Made by a program: the position numbers and the translations under genes
DNA from: Ktedonospora formicarum
Lineage (GTDB): Bacteria; Chloroflexota; Ktedonobacteria; Ktedonobacterales; Ktedonobacteraceae
Length of the DNA stretch: 64,000 nt
Reading direction: 5' to 3'
Assembly: GCF_016587355.1 (NCBI RefSeq)
Contig: NZ_BNJF01000011.1
Location: 62,001-126,000 of the forward strand
The notes under the pieces: model-generated
Seen by the model: the letters and a program-made list of their open reading frames with translations, nothing else
Databases searched by the model: none
Told to the model about the DNA's origin: nothing
In this document: one piece after another, positions 35,720 through 45,125 of the stretch
How positions within the stretch are numbered: the first letter of the stretch is position 1
Layout: each line of letters starts with the position of its first letter

Positions 35720-38045
35720 ATGAAGAAGAAGGGCCAGGCGACAAAAACACACCCACGAACCACGAGCACCCCCACATTTCTGCTGGAACTTCCGCTTCAG
35801 GTGAACGCTGGGCAGGCCAGGCGTGTGCGTGCCCATCTGGAAGCTGCCCGTCAGCTCTACAATGCCATCCTCTCCCTGGGACAACGCCGCATGCGCCGCA
35901 TGCGCGCTGATCCCGCCTGGCAAGAGGCTCGCTCCATCCCTCGCACCGACAAGGCCGAGCGAGCGGCCGCCTTCTCCGCCTTGCGCAGAGCCCATGGCTT
36001 CACCGAAGCCGCCTTCCATCACGCAGTCAAAGGCTTGCGTGTGGGCTGGATCGCCGAGCATGTTGAGGCGGTGCTGGCTCAAACCCTGGCGAGTCGTGCC
36101 TACCGTGCCCTCAATCGTGTCTGCCTCGGCCAGGCCAGGCGCGTGCGTTTTAAGAGCCGCGGACGAGGCTTCAGCAGCGTCGAGAACAAGCGTCATGACA
36201 CGGGCCTGCGCTTTGTCTTGCAGCCACCCGAGAAGGGAAACGCCGGGTTTCTGCTCTGGAACGGGGACCGCCTTCCAGCCCTCATCGATTGGGAGGATGA
36301 GGTGGTGGCTCATGGGCTGAGGCATCGCATCAAATACGCTCGTCTCCTCCAACGCCCTGCTAGCAGCCCCAGAGCGGCCGGAGCCGATGCGGAAGGAGAC
36401 CGCTACAGTGTGCAACTGGTCCTGGAGGGTACTCCTCTCCGCAAGCCCATGGGGCAAGGGATCGTGGGAGCTGACCTGGGTCCATCGACCCTGGCGCTCG
36501 TTCCTCAGCAGGGGGAGGCCAGCCTGCAGGTGTTGTGCACGGAGTTGACTCCTGACGCCAAAGCCATTCGTCGGTTGCAGCGACGGATGGATCGGCAACG
36601 GCGAGCGGCCAACCCAGAGCACTACGACGAGAAGGGACGCCTCAAGAAGCAGGGGGCCAGGAAGCGGCGGTGGAAGCTGAGCAAGCGCTATCACGCCACG
36701 CGGCGACAAAAAACCAGCAGGGAGCGTCGCCTGGCGGCGCACCGCAAGAGCCTGCATGGTCGCAAGGTGCATGAGGTGATCGCGCTGGGCAAGACCATCA
36801 TCCTGGAAAAGATTTCCTACAAGGCCTGGCAAAAGACTTTTGGGAAGAGCGTGGGGCTGAGAGCACCAGGGATGTTTGTAGCATGGTTGAGAGTGCGCCC
36901 AAAGAGGCGCCTGATCTTCTGTCGTGCGAGAGCACGACCTCACTCAGGCGAGGTGAGTAACGCGGCACCTTACTTCCAGCCGAAAGGTATGGGGGGACTG
37001 TAGCATGGTTGCTGAAACGTCTCTTGAAGCTCTACTACCAAGAGCCAGACGAGAGGCAGCGAGGCCGTCCAAGGCAAAGGCTTGATGGCTTGAACCCTAG
37101 TCGTGGTGGAATTCATGCGTCCGATGGGATTGGTAGAATTGCCCATGCCTGATGAGCACAATGAACGTCTCAAGCGTTGTGCTCGCCTGCATCAGGACCA
37201 GCCCGTAGGGAACGGGAAACGACGAACGGGGTGCCTACAGACGGAGCGAAGATCAGGTGTAACTTGGGGATCGCCTACCATCCGCGAGGATCAAGGCGAC
37301 GGAGTGGCGGTAGTAGCGAGTCATCTTGTGACAAAGTGAAGCACCACAGGAGGCCAGACTCAAGAAGCGATGGTTGGCACGGATGTGTCAGCAGACCATC
37401 GTGGGAGTTGCGTTGAAAAGACGCAGGCCTCTGGAGAGCCTGGTGCATGGAAATCGTGCATGCCATGGTTCGGGGGAGGGCCGTTGGAAAAGGGCTGGCG
37501 TGAGCCAGTACCTCGCTGGCGGCCTATCCTACCGCACCGCCGTGCCCCCTTTGGGGGTTGCAAGCACGGGCGGCATCCTGGTGGAAGTCCCCACGCGCAC
37601 CACCGCGCTGAGCCAGTGGTGTCATGGCTGTGGCAAGCGGGTGAAGAAGCCCCTCTCGCAGCGCTGGCATCACTGTGAATGTGGCATTGGTCCCGTGCAG
37701 CGCGACCTGTATTCGGCGTTTCTAGCCGCCTACCTTGATCCAGCAGATCCCATCCCCTCGTGTGCCCGATACCAGGCGTATTGGGAAGGTGCGGAAGCGC
37801 GCCTGCGGGCAGCACACGAGTGTCTCAATCAACGCGCGAGAGAGGGGCAGGTCTTGCCCCGAAGCTTTGGCCTGGCCAGAGCCAGAGCGCGTCTGCCCGA
37901 AAGTCCGGGAGAACCACCACTAGAACTCGTCCTCCCACAGCCGTGGGACAGGTGGGAAGCGTGGGCCGAACCCCTGGAACCCCCGCTGCTTGAGCACTGT
38001 CACTTACACACAAATTATGAAGGATGGAGAAGGGCAGCGAGATGA
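35720..38045 (+). CDS. tnpB: TnpB (IS605/IS1341 type) split by a group II intron
   Basis: Exon 1 is 35720-36892 (391 codons, ATG after AGGAGGAAGGGAG). Exon 2 is 37533-38045. Exon 1 carries RuvC Asp252 (GADLGPSTLAL) and Glu363 (IILEKISYKAW). Exon 2 carries the zinc ribbon (CHGCG and CECG) and the last RuvC Asp (GPVQRDLYSAFLA). Joining at the predicted splice sites gives an in-frame VAWLR-RTAVPPLGV. Without splicing the protein stops in the intron and lacks the third catalytic Asp. TnpB is the RNA-guided nuclease of IS200/IS605 elements. Its 3' end is altered because an IS4 copy inserted at 37997, so the last residues come from that element. No tnpA is seen. Confidence 0.8.
36893..37532 (+). 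mobile_element. ORF-less group II intron inside tnpB (640 nt)
   Basis: It begins GTGCG, the group II 5' consensus, right after Arg codon 391. Domain V is recognisable at 37436-37472: GAGCC..., a GAAA tetraloop-like turn, then a matching 3' strand ending GGTTCG. Domain VI follows at 37474-37530, and the intron ends in AC. The interior has structured, non-coding sequence typical of domain I-III, with no reverse transcriptase frame, so mobility would need a helper in trans. Splicing at these borders restores the tnpB frame exactly. Confidence 0.75.
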
Positions 38046-39482
38046 ACGCCATCCAAGACGTCCATGACGCGCATCCATCCTTTCCATAAGGTCTGCCATC
38101 CAGGGGGACCATCGCTCTTACGGTCGAGGTAGCCTCCCAGACGCGCAATCGCGTGCCACACCTCTTTGGCCGTCGTGATGCTGCGATGGCGTTTATCCAG
38201 GAAGAGAAGCACTTGGACGGCCTCTGGCGAAATCACGTTGGTCGCAGGCGTTTCCTCTGCTTCCTGCGCCGTGTGCCGAATAATCAACAAACGCAAGGCG
38301 ATGGGAGTCAACACTGCAAGTAATTTCCACTGAGCCTCCATGCTTTGCACATTGTGCTGTTCTATCCGACAACCCGTTTTGAGGGCTTTGTGGAAATCCT
38401 CCAACAGCCAGCGCCAGCCATACCATTGCACCACTTCCCATGCCTCGCTTGGGCAAGTGATTGGAAGGGTGGCCAACAAGATCCATTCCAACGGCTCTTG
38501 TCCTTCGGGTGGCTGCGATTCCCAAACCCGTACCACCCAGGCGACAATCTCCGTTTTGCGGAAACACGCTCCGTGCAGAGGAGGCTGGACACGTACCTTT
38601 TGAAAATTGATCTGGAGAAGGGCATCTCGCCTCGGTTGAGCATGCTGGGCAGGAATGCTCACCAAATGAACATCCACGCCAGGCAGGGCACGAGCCAATG
38701 TCTTAAGATGCCCTTCATCGAACGCGGCTTGCTCCTCTCCTTGCGAAATTTCTACGTTGCGATCTTGAGCCACTCGTAGGACAAAATCATACCCAAGCTC
38801 CTCGCATGCCTGCCAAAACGTGTAGACATCGCTATTGCTATCACTCACATAGATCCATTGGTGGTGCTCTGGCACTTGTCCGATCTGTTGGATACTCTCT
38901 TCCCAGACTCGCGATTCTCGCACCCTCTTTTTGCGCTGTGCCTTCGTCTCTCCAAGTGGGGCAAGCTGGCGAATGAATGGGGTGAGCATCATACATCCCA
39001 AGATTTCCTGTGTTTGAGGGTCCATTGCGAGCACCGTGTGCAAGCTGAACCCGATATTGTCTCGGCTGTTGCCCACCGGCCCCCGTCCTTTGAGCGAGTT
39101 GTGTCTCGTAAAGTCAAACTCGGTGGTGTCAGCCAACAGCAACGTACGAGCGAGGTGGGTCGCCGCGTAGTAGGTTTGGCTCCAGTGGGGGAGAATGAGA
39201 TCTTCATATCCGAATGCTGGATTCCTGAGAAATCGATATCCTCCCTGCGTCCCACCCCAGGTTTCGAACGCGTGAGGCAATGAGGCTGAGGGATTCTCTG
39301 CCAGGGCGTTTGCGATCTTGATCAAACGATCCGTGCGACGCGGATCTCCCAATTCCGCCGCTCCAAAGACCTGGGCGGCCCATGTGTCGGCGTGCTGTAA
39401 AGGTTCTTGATGCATGAGCCTTCCTCCTTCGCTTGGCCTTCCTTTTCTTTTCAGCACGCCACAACTTGTGTGTAAGTGTCAG
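37997..39482 (-). mobile_element. Second IS4-family insertion sequence with exact target duplication
   Basis: The terminal repeats CTGTCACTTACACACAA (37997-38013) and its near-complement ending at 39482 differ at one position. The 10-mer TGCTTGAGCA flanks both sides (37987-37996 and 39483-39492), a clear target duplication. The insertion hit the 3' end of the intron-split tnpB. It is a different subgroup from the IS4 at 34108-35550. Confidence 0.88.
38015..39415 (-). CDS. IS4-family (Tn5-like) transposase, second subgroup
   Basis: 466 aa from ATG 39415 (GGAGGAAGG before it). The N-terminal DNA-binding domain includes WAAQVFGAAELGDPRRTDRL. Catalytic acids: Asp in LLADTTEFD, Asp in IYVSDSNSDVYTF, and Glu in WYGWRWLLEDFHKALKTGC. 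The C-terminus GGYLDRKSDGPPGWQTLWKG matches Tn5-type dimerisation regions. Intact and bounded by target duplications, so possibly recently active. Confidence 0.88.
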   Translation of the reverse strand: MHQEPLQHADTWAAQVFGAAELGDPRRTDRLIKIANALAENPSASLPHAFETWGGTQGGYRFLRNPAFGYEDLILPHWSQTYYAATHLARTLLLADTTEFDFTRHNSLKGRGPVGNSRDNIGFSLHTVLAMDPQTQEILGCMMLTPFIRQLAPLGETKAQRKKRVRESRVWEESIQQIGQVPEHHQWIYVSDSNSDVYTFWQACEELGYDFVLRVAQDRNVEISQGEEQAAFDEGHLKTLARALPGVDVHLVSIPAQHAQPRRDALLQINFQKVRVQPPLHGACFRKTEIVAWVVRVWESQPPEGQEPLEWILLATLPITCPSEAWEVVQWYGWRWLLEDFHKALKTGCRIEQHNVQSMEAQWKLLAVLTPIALRLLIIRHTAQEAEETPATNVISPEAVQVLLFLDKRHRSITTAKEVWHAIARLGGYLDRKSDGPPGWQTLWKGWMRVMDVLDGVHLAALLHPS

Positions 39483-39496
39483 TGCTTGAGCACGGG

Positions 39497-39719
39497 GTGC
39501 TTCAGTTACCCCACTTTTCTGGGTCAAGACCATGTGTGCGACCAAAAGATCACGAAGGAAACTGGGTGGAACATCCACCATATCACCTATCGAGTCTACG
39601 GAGGGACAGATAACCTCACAAATCTGTCGCTACTGCATTCGAACTGCCACAGGCAACTACATAGCCGAGATTTGAAGGAAACGGGGCCGGGTATTGAAAA
39701 ATGCCTTGAGGAGGCTTGA
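39497..39719 (+). pseudogene. Group II intron reverse transcriptase, C-terminal HNH fragment
   Basis: The frame reads CDQKITKETGWNIHHITYRV, then YGGTDNLTNLSLLHSNCHRQ and LHS. This is the HNH endonuclease end of a group II intron-encoded protein, with His-His and the final Asn-Cys-His. The reverse transcriptase and maturase parts are absent: upstream lies the IS4 target site. The stop overlaps the start of intron domain V, as in complete elements. Confidence 0.75.
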
Positions 39720-39793
39720 GCCGGATGACACTGAAAAGGTCATGTCCGGTTCTTAGGGGCTGGTGGGCAGTAATGCCCACCCGGCCACCCGAC
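39718..39793 (+). ncRNA. Group II intron 3' end (domains V and VI), second intron relic
   Basis: Domain V spans 39718-39754 (GAGCCGGATGAC, CTGAAAAG turn, GTCATGTCCGGTTCTT). Domain VI is the following GGGCTGGTGGGC...GCCCACCCGGCC stem with TAA in the loop region, and the intron ends CGAC at 39793. The 3' exon resumes a tnpB frame directly afterwards. The 5' part of this intron and its 5' exon are not in the window. Confidence 0.75.
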
Positions 39794-40131
39794 TGTACAC
39801 CTTCATCCAAATGCTTTCATACAAATGTCAATTGTACGGGAAAGAGCTTCACTTCTTAGATGAGCGCAATACCTCAAAGCAATGTAGTGGCTGTGGGAAT
39901 CTACAAGCCATGCCATTGTGGAAGAGAACGTATTGTTGTACAGAATGCGGACTCGTCATGGATCGGGATGAGAATAGTGCTCAAAATATTCTGACGAGGT
40001 TCCTTGCTCGGCAAGAGCCACACACTCAATCTGAGTGCGGTGTGCTGCGTGCGACCCAAAGCAGCGGAGAAGTCAAAGAGGCTTCCTGTGAGGGGCAAGT
40101 GCAGCAATTGAAACTATTCGACTGTGCGTGA
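39794..40131 (+). pseudogene. TnpB C-terminal fragment, 3' exon of the second intron
   Basis: Reads YTFIQMLSYKCQLYGKELHF, NTSKQCSGCGN, CTECGLVMDRDENSAQNIL: the last RuvC Asp and four-Cys zinc ribbon of TnpB, with a different subgroup sequence from the tnpB at 35720. Only about 110 residues remain. A small hairpin (arms 40193-40200 and 40203-40210) downstream could be part of the element's right end. The rest of the gene was on the far side of the lost intron. Confidence 0.82.
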
Positions 40132-40247
40132 GCACTTTTGAGTAGATTGAGAAAGGCAGAACTCTATTCACAGTTGCATCTCCAGTTCGTTGAGTAAAAA
40201 ACTTTTTACTAGGACAGAAATTTCTCAACCGAAAGCTGACACAAACC

Positions 40248-40931
40248 ATGAAGCGCCCAGACACAAACCTCCCAGGAATATACTCCCGTTACGAGCACCC
40301 GGACGAGGATGCATACGGCAGCTGGGTCAACACAGATGCCATCTTCATCTATCAAGATGAATCCCAACACATTGCTTACAACTTCCTCTTTGAGGAAGAA
40401 GACAACTATAGCAGATCCTATGTGTTTGAGGAGGGCTTTGTTTATCTGGAGATGGCAGGTCGTGAACTCCATTTTGAAAAGCGGCAACGTTACGAGTGGG
40501 CCGGCGGAGGAGGAATGGGCTACGATGTATCTGGGTCTCGTAGCTCCACCTATCGACCGAGGCAAGTTATGCAGGTCTTCCATATGTTCGATGAGGCCGA
40601 AATAGCCAGCAGCTCTCTCGCAGAGCGTATTATATATGAAGAGGAAACAAAAATGGCTCTGTTAGATAAAAATAATGATTTCCTCTATGAAAGAGTTCAG
40701 AATGGAAGACCCCTCTGGTATCAAAGCGCAGAGGGCTTGGAGATGACCATTATCAATACGAGAGAAGAGCTTCACAAATATTGGCAAGACAGGGTCAAAA
40801 ACTATGCTCGTGCCAAACTGGCTCAAGGTATGTCGCCTGACGAAATAGCCGCGCGCTGTGACTTGACCGTCGAGTCTATTCAAGCTCTTCAGGATCAGAA
40901 AACGGAAAGATCTGCCAAAAAGAAAAAGTAA
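40248..40931 (+). CDS. Hypothetical protein, 227 aa
   Basis: No family recognised. The N-terminal two thirds are acidic and aromatic-rich (YNFLFEEEDNYSRSYVFEEG), suggesting a folded soluble domain. The C-terminus has an HTH-like helix pair (LAQGMSPDEIAARCDLTVES) and a lysine-rich end. That tail resembles the C-terminal end of proteins of the Rpn/PD-(D/E)XK kind, but no nuclease motif is visible. No good ribosome site was seen. It starts just after the tnpB relic. Confidence 0.5.
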   Translation: MKRPDTNLPGIYSRYEHPDEDAYGSWVNTDAIFIYQDESQHIAYNFLFEEEDNYSRSYVFEEGFVYLEMAGRELHFEKRQRYEWAGGGGMGYDVSGSRSSTYRPRQVMQVFHMFDEAEIASSSLAERIIYEEETKMALLDKNNDFLYERVQNGRPLWYQSAEGLEMTIINTREELHKYWQDRVKNYARAKLAQGMSPDEIAARCDLTVESIQALQDQKTERSAKKKK

Positions 40932-41213
40932 AATGGAACCTTCAGCAAATCGAAGGGCACTTCACGGCCGTCCGCTTCCAGCATCATCCTGAGATGCTGA
41001 AGCACTACCAGGCCAATAGCACAACCGCAAAGTGACCATGTACTTCTGCCAGGCGTCACCCATTGCATACGAGACGGGTGACGCCTGGTGCGCTTTTAGG
41101 AGTGGAGTGAAGATGGCTCTCACTAGAGGAAACACTTTTGAAAGATTTTGCATACCTCACTTTGGCTGACCTCTCGCGTTCACCATTGCTTACGCAAAAC
41201 AATGTGTCGTCCC
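40932..41213. other. Gap without a supportable gene
   Basis: Short overlapping frames only. A near-palindrome around CCAGGCGTCACCC (41049-41061) and GGGTGACGCCTGG (41075-41087) forms a 13-bp hairpin downstream of the 40248-40931 gene and may be its terminator. Confidence 0.45.
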
Positions 41214-41477
41214 TTAGCCTTGCGTTCCATCGGCAAACTGAGAAAGCTGGATCAGCAGAATGCGTCCCATGTTCCGACACCGACGCAGCGGGGGCATATT
41301 GCGGATAATCGCAAAACAATCGACATCACCTGACTCCCACAGGAATAGTTGGGAACTCTGATAGGGATGGCGATCATCAGACTGCCATTCGACAGAGTAG
41401 CACGACAACGAGTAGTCTCCATATTCCAGCATCAGCACATCCTGAAAGATGTTGATGAATGCCCTCTTGCCAGCCAA
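41214..41477 (-). pseudogene. Possible gene fragment, 87 codons
   Basis: The minus-strand frame (AFINIFQDVLMLEYGDYSLS, then VEWQSDDRHPYQSSQLFLWE) has a natural protein composition and low similarity to random frames. No ribosome site or family is recognised. It may be a remnant. The rest of the gap up to 41761 shows only A+T-rich DNA, likely the promoter of the serine hydrolase. Confidence 0.25.
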
Positions 41478-41761
41478 CCCTTACTCACCATAGAACAAGA
41501 AGTGACGAAGCTTGGTATAGCCTGCTTTCGTGAGGGTTCTTGTCTCGCAGATCGCTTCAAAGGCTCTGTAGAACAGGGTATATAAATAGCAAAACGCGCT
41601 TTTCATAAACCACTTAAATTGTCAAAAGCACCAATCTAATAAGGCTAATTGCCAAGATATTGCAAATAAATTTCCATATGTGTTAATATTAATCAATTAT
41701 ATAGCTAAAAACGCCAATTCTAAATTAAGAACAGAAAACAATGAGGAGGCTCGAGACCCTT

Positions 41762-43198
41762 ATGTATGCAGAGCAAACATCCGATCTCGCTAGTCGTATC
41801 AACCGCATCGAGCAGAATTTATGTATGCCGAGCCGTATATCAGAATACGCTGCACAAAAATCTCGTTTGCTCGATGCCATGGAGCGTTACGGGGTACCAG
41901 GTGTGAGTGTCGCGGTCATCCATCAAGGCAACATCGAGTGGGCAAAGGGTTATGGTGTCCAGGATGTGGAGACACAGGTGCCAGTAACAACCGACACGTT
42001 ATTTCAAGCAGCATCGATTAGCAAACCTGTGACGGCAGCTGCAGTGCTACGATTAGTAGATGCAGGGCAGCTCGACCTCGATGAAGATGTGAACGCAATT
42101 CTTCGTACGTGGAAACTCACTGGCACACAGCTTTGGCAGCCTCGCGTGACACTGCGCCATTTATTGTGCCATGGAGCAGGCGTCACTGTGCATGGTTTCC
42201 ATGGGTATGCCCATGATGCTGCGCTCCCAACGCTTGAACAGGTGCTGGCAGGCCAGTGTCCAGCTAACACCGACCCAATTCGCGTCGATACCCTTCCTGG
42301 TACTCAATTTCGTTATTCCGGCGGAGGGTTCTGTATTCTCCAGCGCCTCTTGATGGATGTGACCGGTCTGCCATTCCCTGAACTGATGCGCGAGCTTGTT
42401 CTGGATCCCGTAGGGATGAAGCAGAGCACATTCCACCAACCTCTGCCACGCACGTTGACAGAACGTGCCGCCACAGGGCATCGGCACGGAGCCAAAACGG
42501 TCGCCGGAAAGTGGCATACCTATGCTGAAATGGCTGCTGCTGGTCTTTGGACAACGCCCTCAGATCTCGCCCGTTTCGTCCTGGCGCTTCAACGTTCCTG
42601 GTCTGGTGAAACTGGCAGCCTGCTTTCACAAGACATCACGCGTCAAATGTTGACACCTCAAATGGTACGGTTTTTCGGGTTGAGCTTTTGGCTAACGCCC
42701 CAAGGAGTGAACGATGGGACCACTATGCGTTTCACCCATCCTGGTGGCAATGAAGGATTTAGCTGTCTGCTGGAAGCTTACTGCCAGGAAGGACTGGGCG
42801 CCGTTGTGATGACCAATGTCGATCAGGGAATGGGCAAAGTCGAAGGGCTGATCCCTGCTATAGCTCAAGAATACAACTGGCCAGGTTTCTTGCCTAAGGA
42901 TGCGGGAGTCCCTGAGCAAAATTCTGCGTTCTCAGATGCCTACGTTGGAGTGTATGAATTAAGGCAAGGTTTTACCTTCACCATTTTGAAACAAGCAGGA
43001 AGCCTATTCCTCAAGCCAACGGGCCAGCATGAGTTGGCACTTTTTCCCGAAAGCGAAACAGCGTACCGTCTCAACGGGATAGATGCAACGGTGACTTTTG
43101 TAAAGGAAGGGTTACAGCAAGAGGTGACGAGTCTCCTGTTCAAACAGAATGATGGCGAAATAGCAGCGAAAAAACGAGTGTCGTGCCCCTCAACATAA
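41762..43198 (+). CDS. Beta-lactamase-fold serine hydrolase (class C/DD-peptidase type)
   Basis: 478 aa from ATG 41762; the earlier ATG 41741 overlaps the AGGAGG site. Catalytic Ser and Lys are in AASISKP, and the Tyr motif is YSGGG in place of YxN. The third motif is HPGGNEG (HTGG-like). Other family marks are GVPGVSVAVIHQGNIEWAKG and LRHLLCHGAGV. A lipocalin-like C-terminal strand region follows (YVGVYELRQG). There is no signal peptide, so it is cytoplasmic. Such proteins are esterases, peptidases or aminohydrolases; a true antibiotic-resistance role is not implied. Confidence 0.85.
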   Translation: MYAEQTSDLASRINRIEQNLCMPSRISEYAAQKSRLLDAMERYGVPGVSVAVIHQGNIEWAKGYGVQDVETQVPVTTDTLFQAASISKPVTAAAVLRLVDAGQLDLDEDVNAILRTWKLTGTQLWQPRVTLRHLLCHGAGVTVHGFHGYAHDAALPTLEQVLAGQCPANTDPIRVDTLPGTQFRYSGGGFCILQRLLMDVTGLPFPELMRELVLDPVGMKQSTFHQPLPRTLTERAATGHRHGAKTVAGKWHTYAEMAAAGLWTTPSDLARFVLALQRSWSGETGSLLSQDITRQMLTPQMVRFFGLSFWLTPQGVNDGTTMRFTHPGGNEGFSCLLEAYCQEGLGAVVMTNVDQGMGKVEGLIPAIAQEYNWPGFLPKDAGVPEQNSAFSDAYVGVYELRQGFTFTILKQAGSLFLKPTGQHELALFPESETAYRLNGIDATVTFVKEGLQQEVTSLLFKQNDGEIAAKKRVSCPST

Positions 43199-43559
43199 AA
43201 CACTGTATTATACTGCAGTAGCGCATGTGCCCTGTACTTCGTGTTGAATGTCAGTGACATATCCCTCACGGCTTTCCGTAGGCGTGACACGTTTTTTGGC
43301 GTCGCCCTCTTCTTGAGCAGACGATGGCACTCAAAGGGGCAGCGATGATCACTACCGAGCGCCAGGAGAACATGCGCGTGGCGGAGGTGACGACTGCCGC
43401 CATCAGACCATGCGCTCGGTCTCGTCGATCATATTCGGGCGGTGTCCGCTCGGTCGCACGCCACGATGCTGCATCTGTTGGCTCTGCCGTTGTCGTTGTT
43501 CTCCCTGTTTGGAGAGGAGTTACGGTAACACGGTTACGTGTCACCTGCAATGGGGAAAC
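43199..43559. other. Gap without a supportable gene
   Basis: 361 bp. Frames on both strands (plus 43324-43728, minus 43266-43826) overlap, and most of their length has no protein-like pattern. Only the 3' end of the plus frame is worth noting (see 43560-43728). Confidence 0.35.
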
Positions 43560-43728
43560 GTTGGCCGAAAGTGTCAATGGGTTTGTTGGACGTGGGGCCG
43601 CGCTGAATGTGGCGAGTTTGCACAATGCAGCCCTCTTTGCGAAATTGAGCATCATTGAAGCGGTGGTAGGACTGCTGCTGGAAGTCGTGTTTGTGGCAAC
43701 GATTCTCCAGCGTTTCTTCGGCAAATAA
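43560..43728 (+). pseudogene. 3' relic of a membrane protein
   Basis: The last 45 codons of a plus-strand frame read IIEAVVGLLLEVVFVATILQ followed by RFFGK and a TAA. A hydrophobic helix with this RFFGK-type end is seen at the C-terminus of ion-channel/pentapeptide proteins of this bacterial group (from memory, not checked). The upstream part of the frame does not look like protein. Next downstream is a broken pentapeptide-type gene, so the two may come from the same array. Confidence 0.3.
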
Positions 43729-43884
43729 GCCAACTCCTCTGCTGCCAAGAAGGGACTATCTGCGCCAACCTGAACGAATTGATTTGAATTCCGTTTTCTT
43801 CCTGTGTTTGAGTTTTGGCTTGTCATATCCGTTTATTTAGAGAGAGGCCCTTCAATACGATCCTATTCCAAGGAGGGAGAAACC

Positions 43885-44568
43885 ATGAAGAAACCATGTT
43901 TCGAGCGCGCTTGGATATGGAGAGGTCTGGTGCTCCTGCTCTGCTTCGCCTGTGTGAGTCTTTTATCTGGGCGATCTCTCAATTTGGGTGGGATTGGACA
44001 GGCTTCAGTGCCTATACTCCACCCACACCGCAGTATCAGCGAGGCAAGACGCTGTGGGATTGGTTTCAACTTCTTATTGTTCCTGCTATGTTGGCTACTG
44101 GTGCAGGCTTCTTTACCTGGCGGAGCGCACGCACGGAGCGGCAAATTGCACAACAGCGCTACGAACAGGAACAAAAGATTGCCGATCAACGCTATGAGCA
44201 GGACCAGGAGTTGGTTTTAGAGAAGCAACGAGAAGATCTCCTCCAGGCGTACTTAGATCGCATGGCCGAATTGTTGCTGGAAAAGGGACTCCGTAGCTCA
44301 AAACACAACGATGAAGTACGCAAGGTTGCCCGAACTCGTACCATCAGTACCTTAATCCAATTAGATGGGAAAAGAGCACGCACCATTTTTGTGTTTCTTA
44401 GGGAAGCTCAGTTGACAAAGGATGTTGACTCTATTATTTCTCTCGAGAGCGCTGACCTCAGCAAGGCAAAGTGGAGCGAGGCCAATCTCAGCGGATTCAA
44501 TCTGAGCAGGACTAATCTCTTCGGGGCCGATCTCAGTGAGGCTCATCTCTTCGGAGCCAAGTGCATCA
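43885..44568 (+). pseudogene. Pentapeptide-repeat membrane protein, frameshifted and 3'-truncated
   Basis: ATG 43885 follows AAGGAGGGAG. There is an N-terminal helix (WRGLVLLLCFACVSL) and a second one (WFQLLIVPAMLATGAGFF). A coiled-coil-like stretch (RQIAQQRYEQEQKIADQRYE), a conserved region (LLEKGLRSSKHNDEVRKVAR, TISTLIQLDGKRARTIFVFL) and pentapeptide repeats (ANLSGFNLSRTNLFGADLS) follow. The first helix joins the rest if one T is added to the TTTT at 43961-43964. The repeats stop abruptly at 44568, where antisense DNA of another gene begins, so the 3' end was deleted. Confidence 0.75.
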
Positions 44569-45007
44569 TGCTTTGCGTTAAACCATTTCTTCTGAATCTT
44601 CTCCTCGGGATCCCCTGCGCGCCGCTGACGATACGTAGCATACTCAAAGTCAATATGCTTCGTCTGCCACATGCTCTGATGGAGAGTCACGGCATAATGA
44701 TAGCTCATCTCTTCATCATAGAATGTCGAATGGCACTGTGGGCAAAAGAAGGCAAGAAATTGTGGATGCCGATAGATGTGTACACCAGGAATATTCAGAC
44801 CAGCTGCTGCAATCCGTCCCTCGACCGCAATCTCTGGGGACCCCGTCATCGATTGGGGACCTCTTCCAAAAACGTAGAAACCCCAATTGAGAGAGAGATC
44901 GTCCCGCCCAGATGAAAATCAATCAATGGTTTGAGGTAGACAGCATTCGGTTCATTCATGGCTAAGGCAAGAATAGCATTGTTGTCTAAGGTGACATTAT
45001 AGACCAT
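44565..45007 (-). pseudogene. Unidentified gene, frameshifted and 3'-truncated
   Basis: ATG 45007 follows AGGAGGAAG and opens MVYNVTLDNNAILALAMNEP, which is unlike noise. At GGGG 44855-44858 (plus strand) the frame breaks; one extra base gives VPQSMTGSPEIAVEGRI. The continuation has HIYRHPQFLAFFCPQCHSTF, a possible zinc site, and ends at 44565 against the truncated pentapeptide gene. The N-terminus vaguely recalls PIN-like proteins (NNAILAL), but no acid cluster can be confirmed. Confidence 0.5.
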
Positions 45008-45125
45008 TCGCGCTTCCTCCTCTCATATACCCACAAAACAGATACTATTACAAACATTCCTTTTTCTCATTCAAGAGTACTATAAGAAGCGCAAAAGAGC
45101 AAGGAGATCACACTATATTACATGA

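Noticed and set aside
35609..36943. 444-codon minus-strand ORF opposite tnpB
   Set aside because: It mirrors the GC-rich tnpB exon 1 and has no family pattern or ribosome site; tnpB motifs are clear on the plus strand.
41762..43198. Antibiotic-resistance beta-lactamase
   Set aside because: The fold and SxxK are present, but no signal peptide and a YSG motif indicate a generic serine hydrolase; resistance cannot be claimed.
43266..43826. 186-codon minus-strand ORF
   Set aside because: Ser/Thr/Arg/Ala-rich with no motif, and overlaps a competing plus frame; neither is supported as a full gene.
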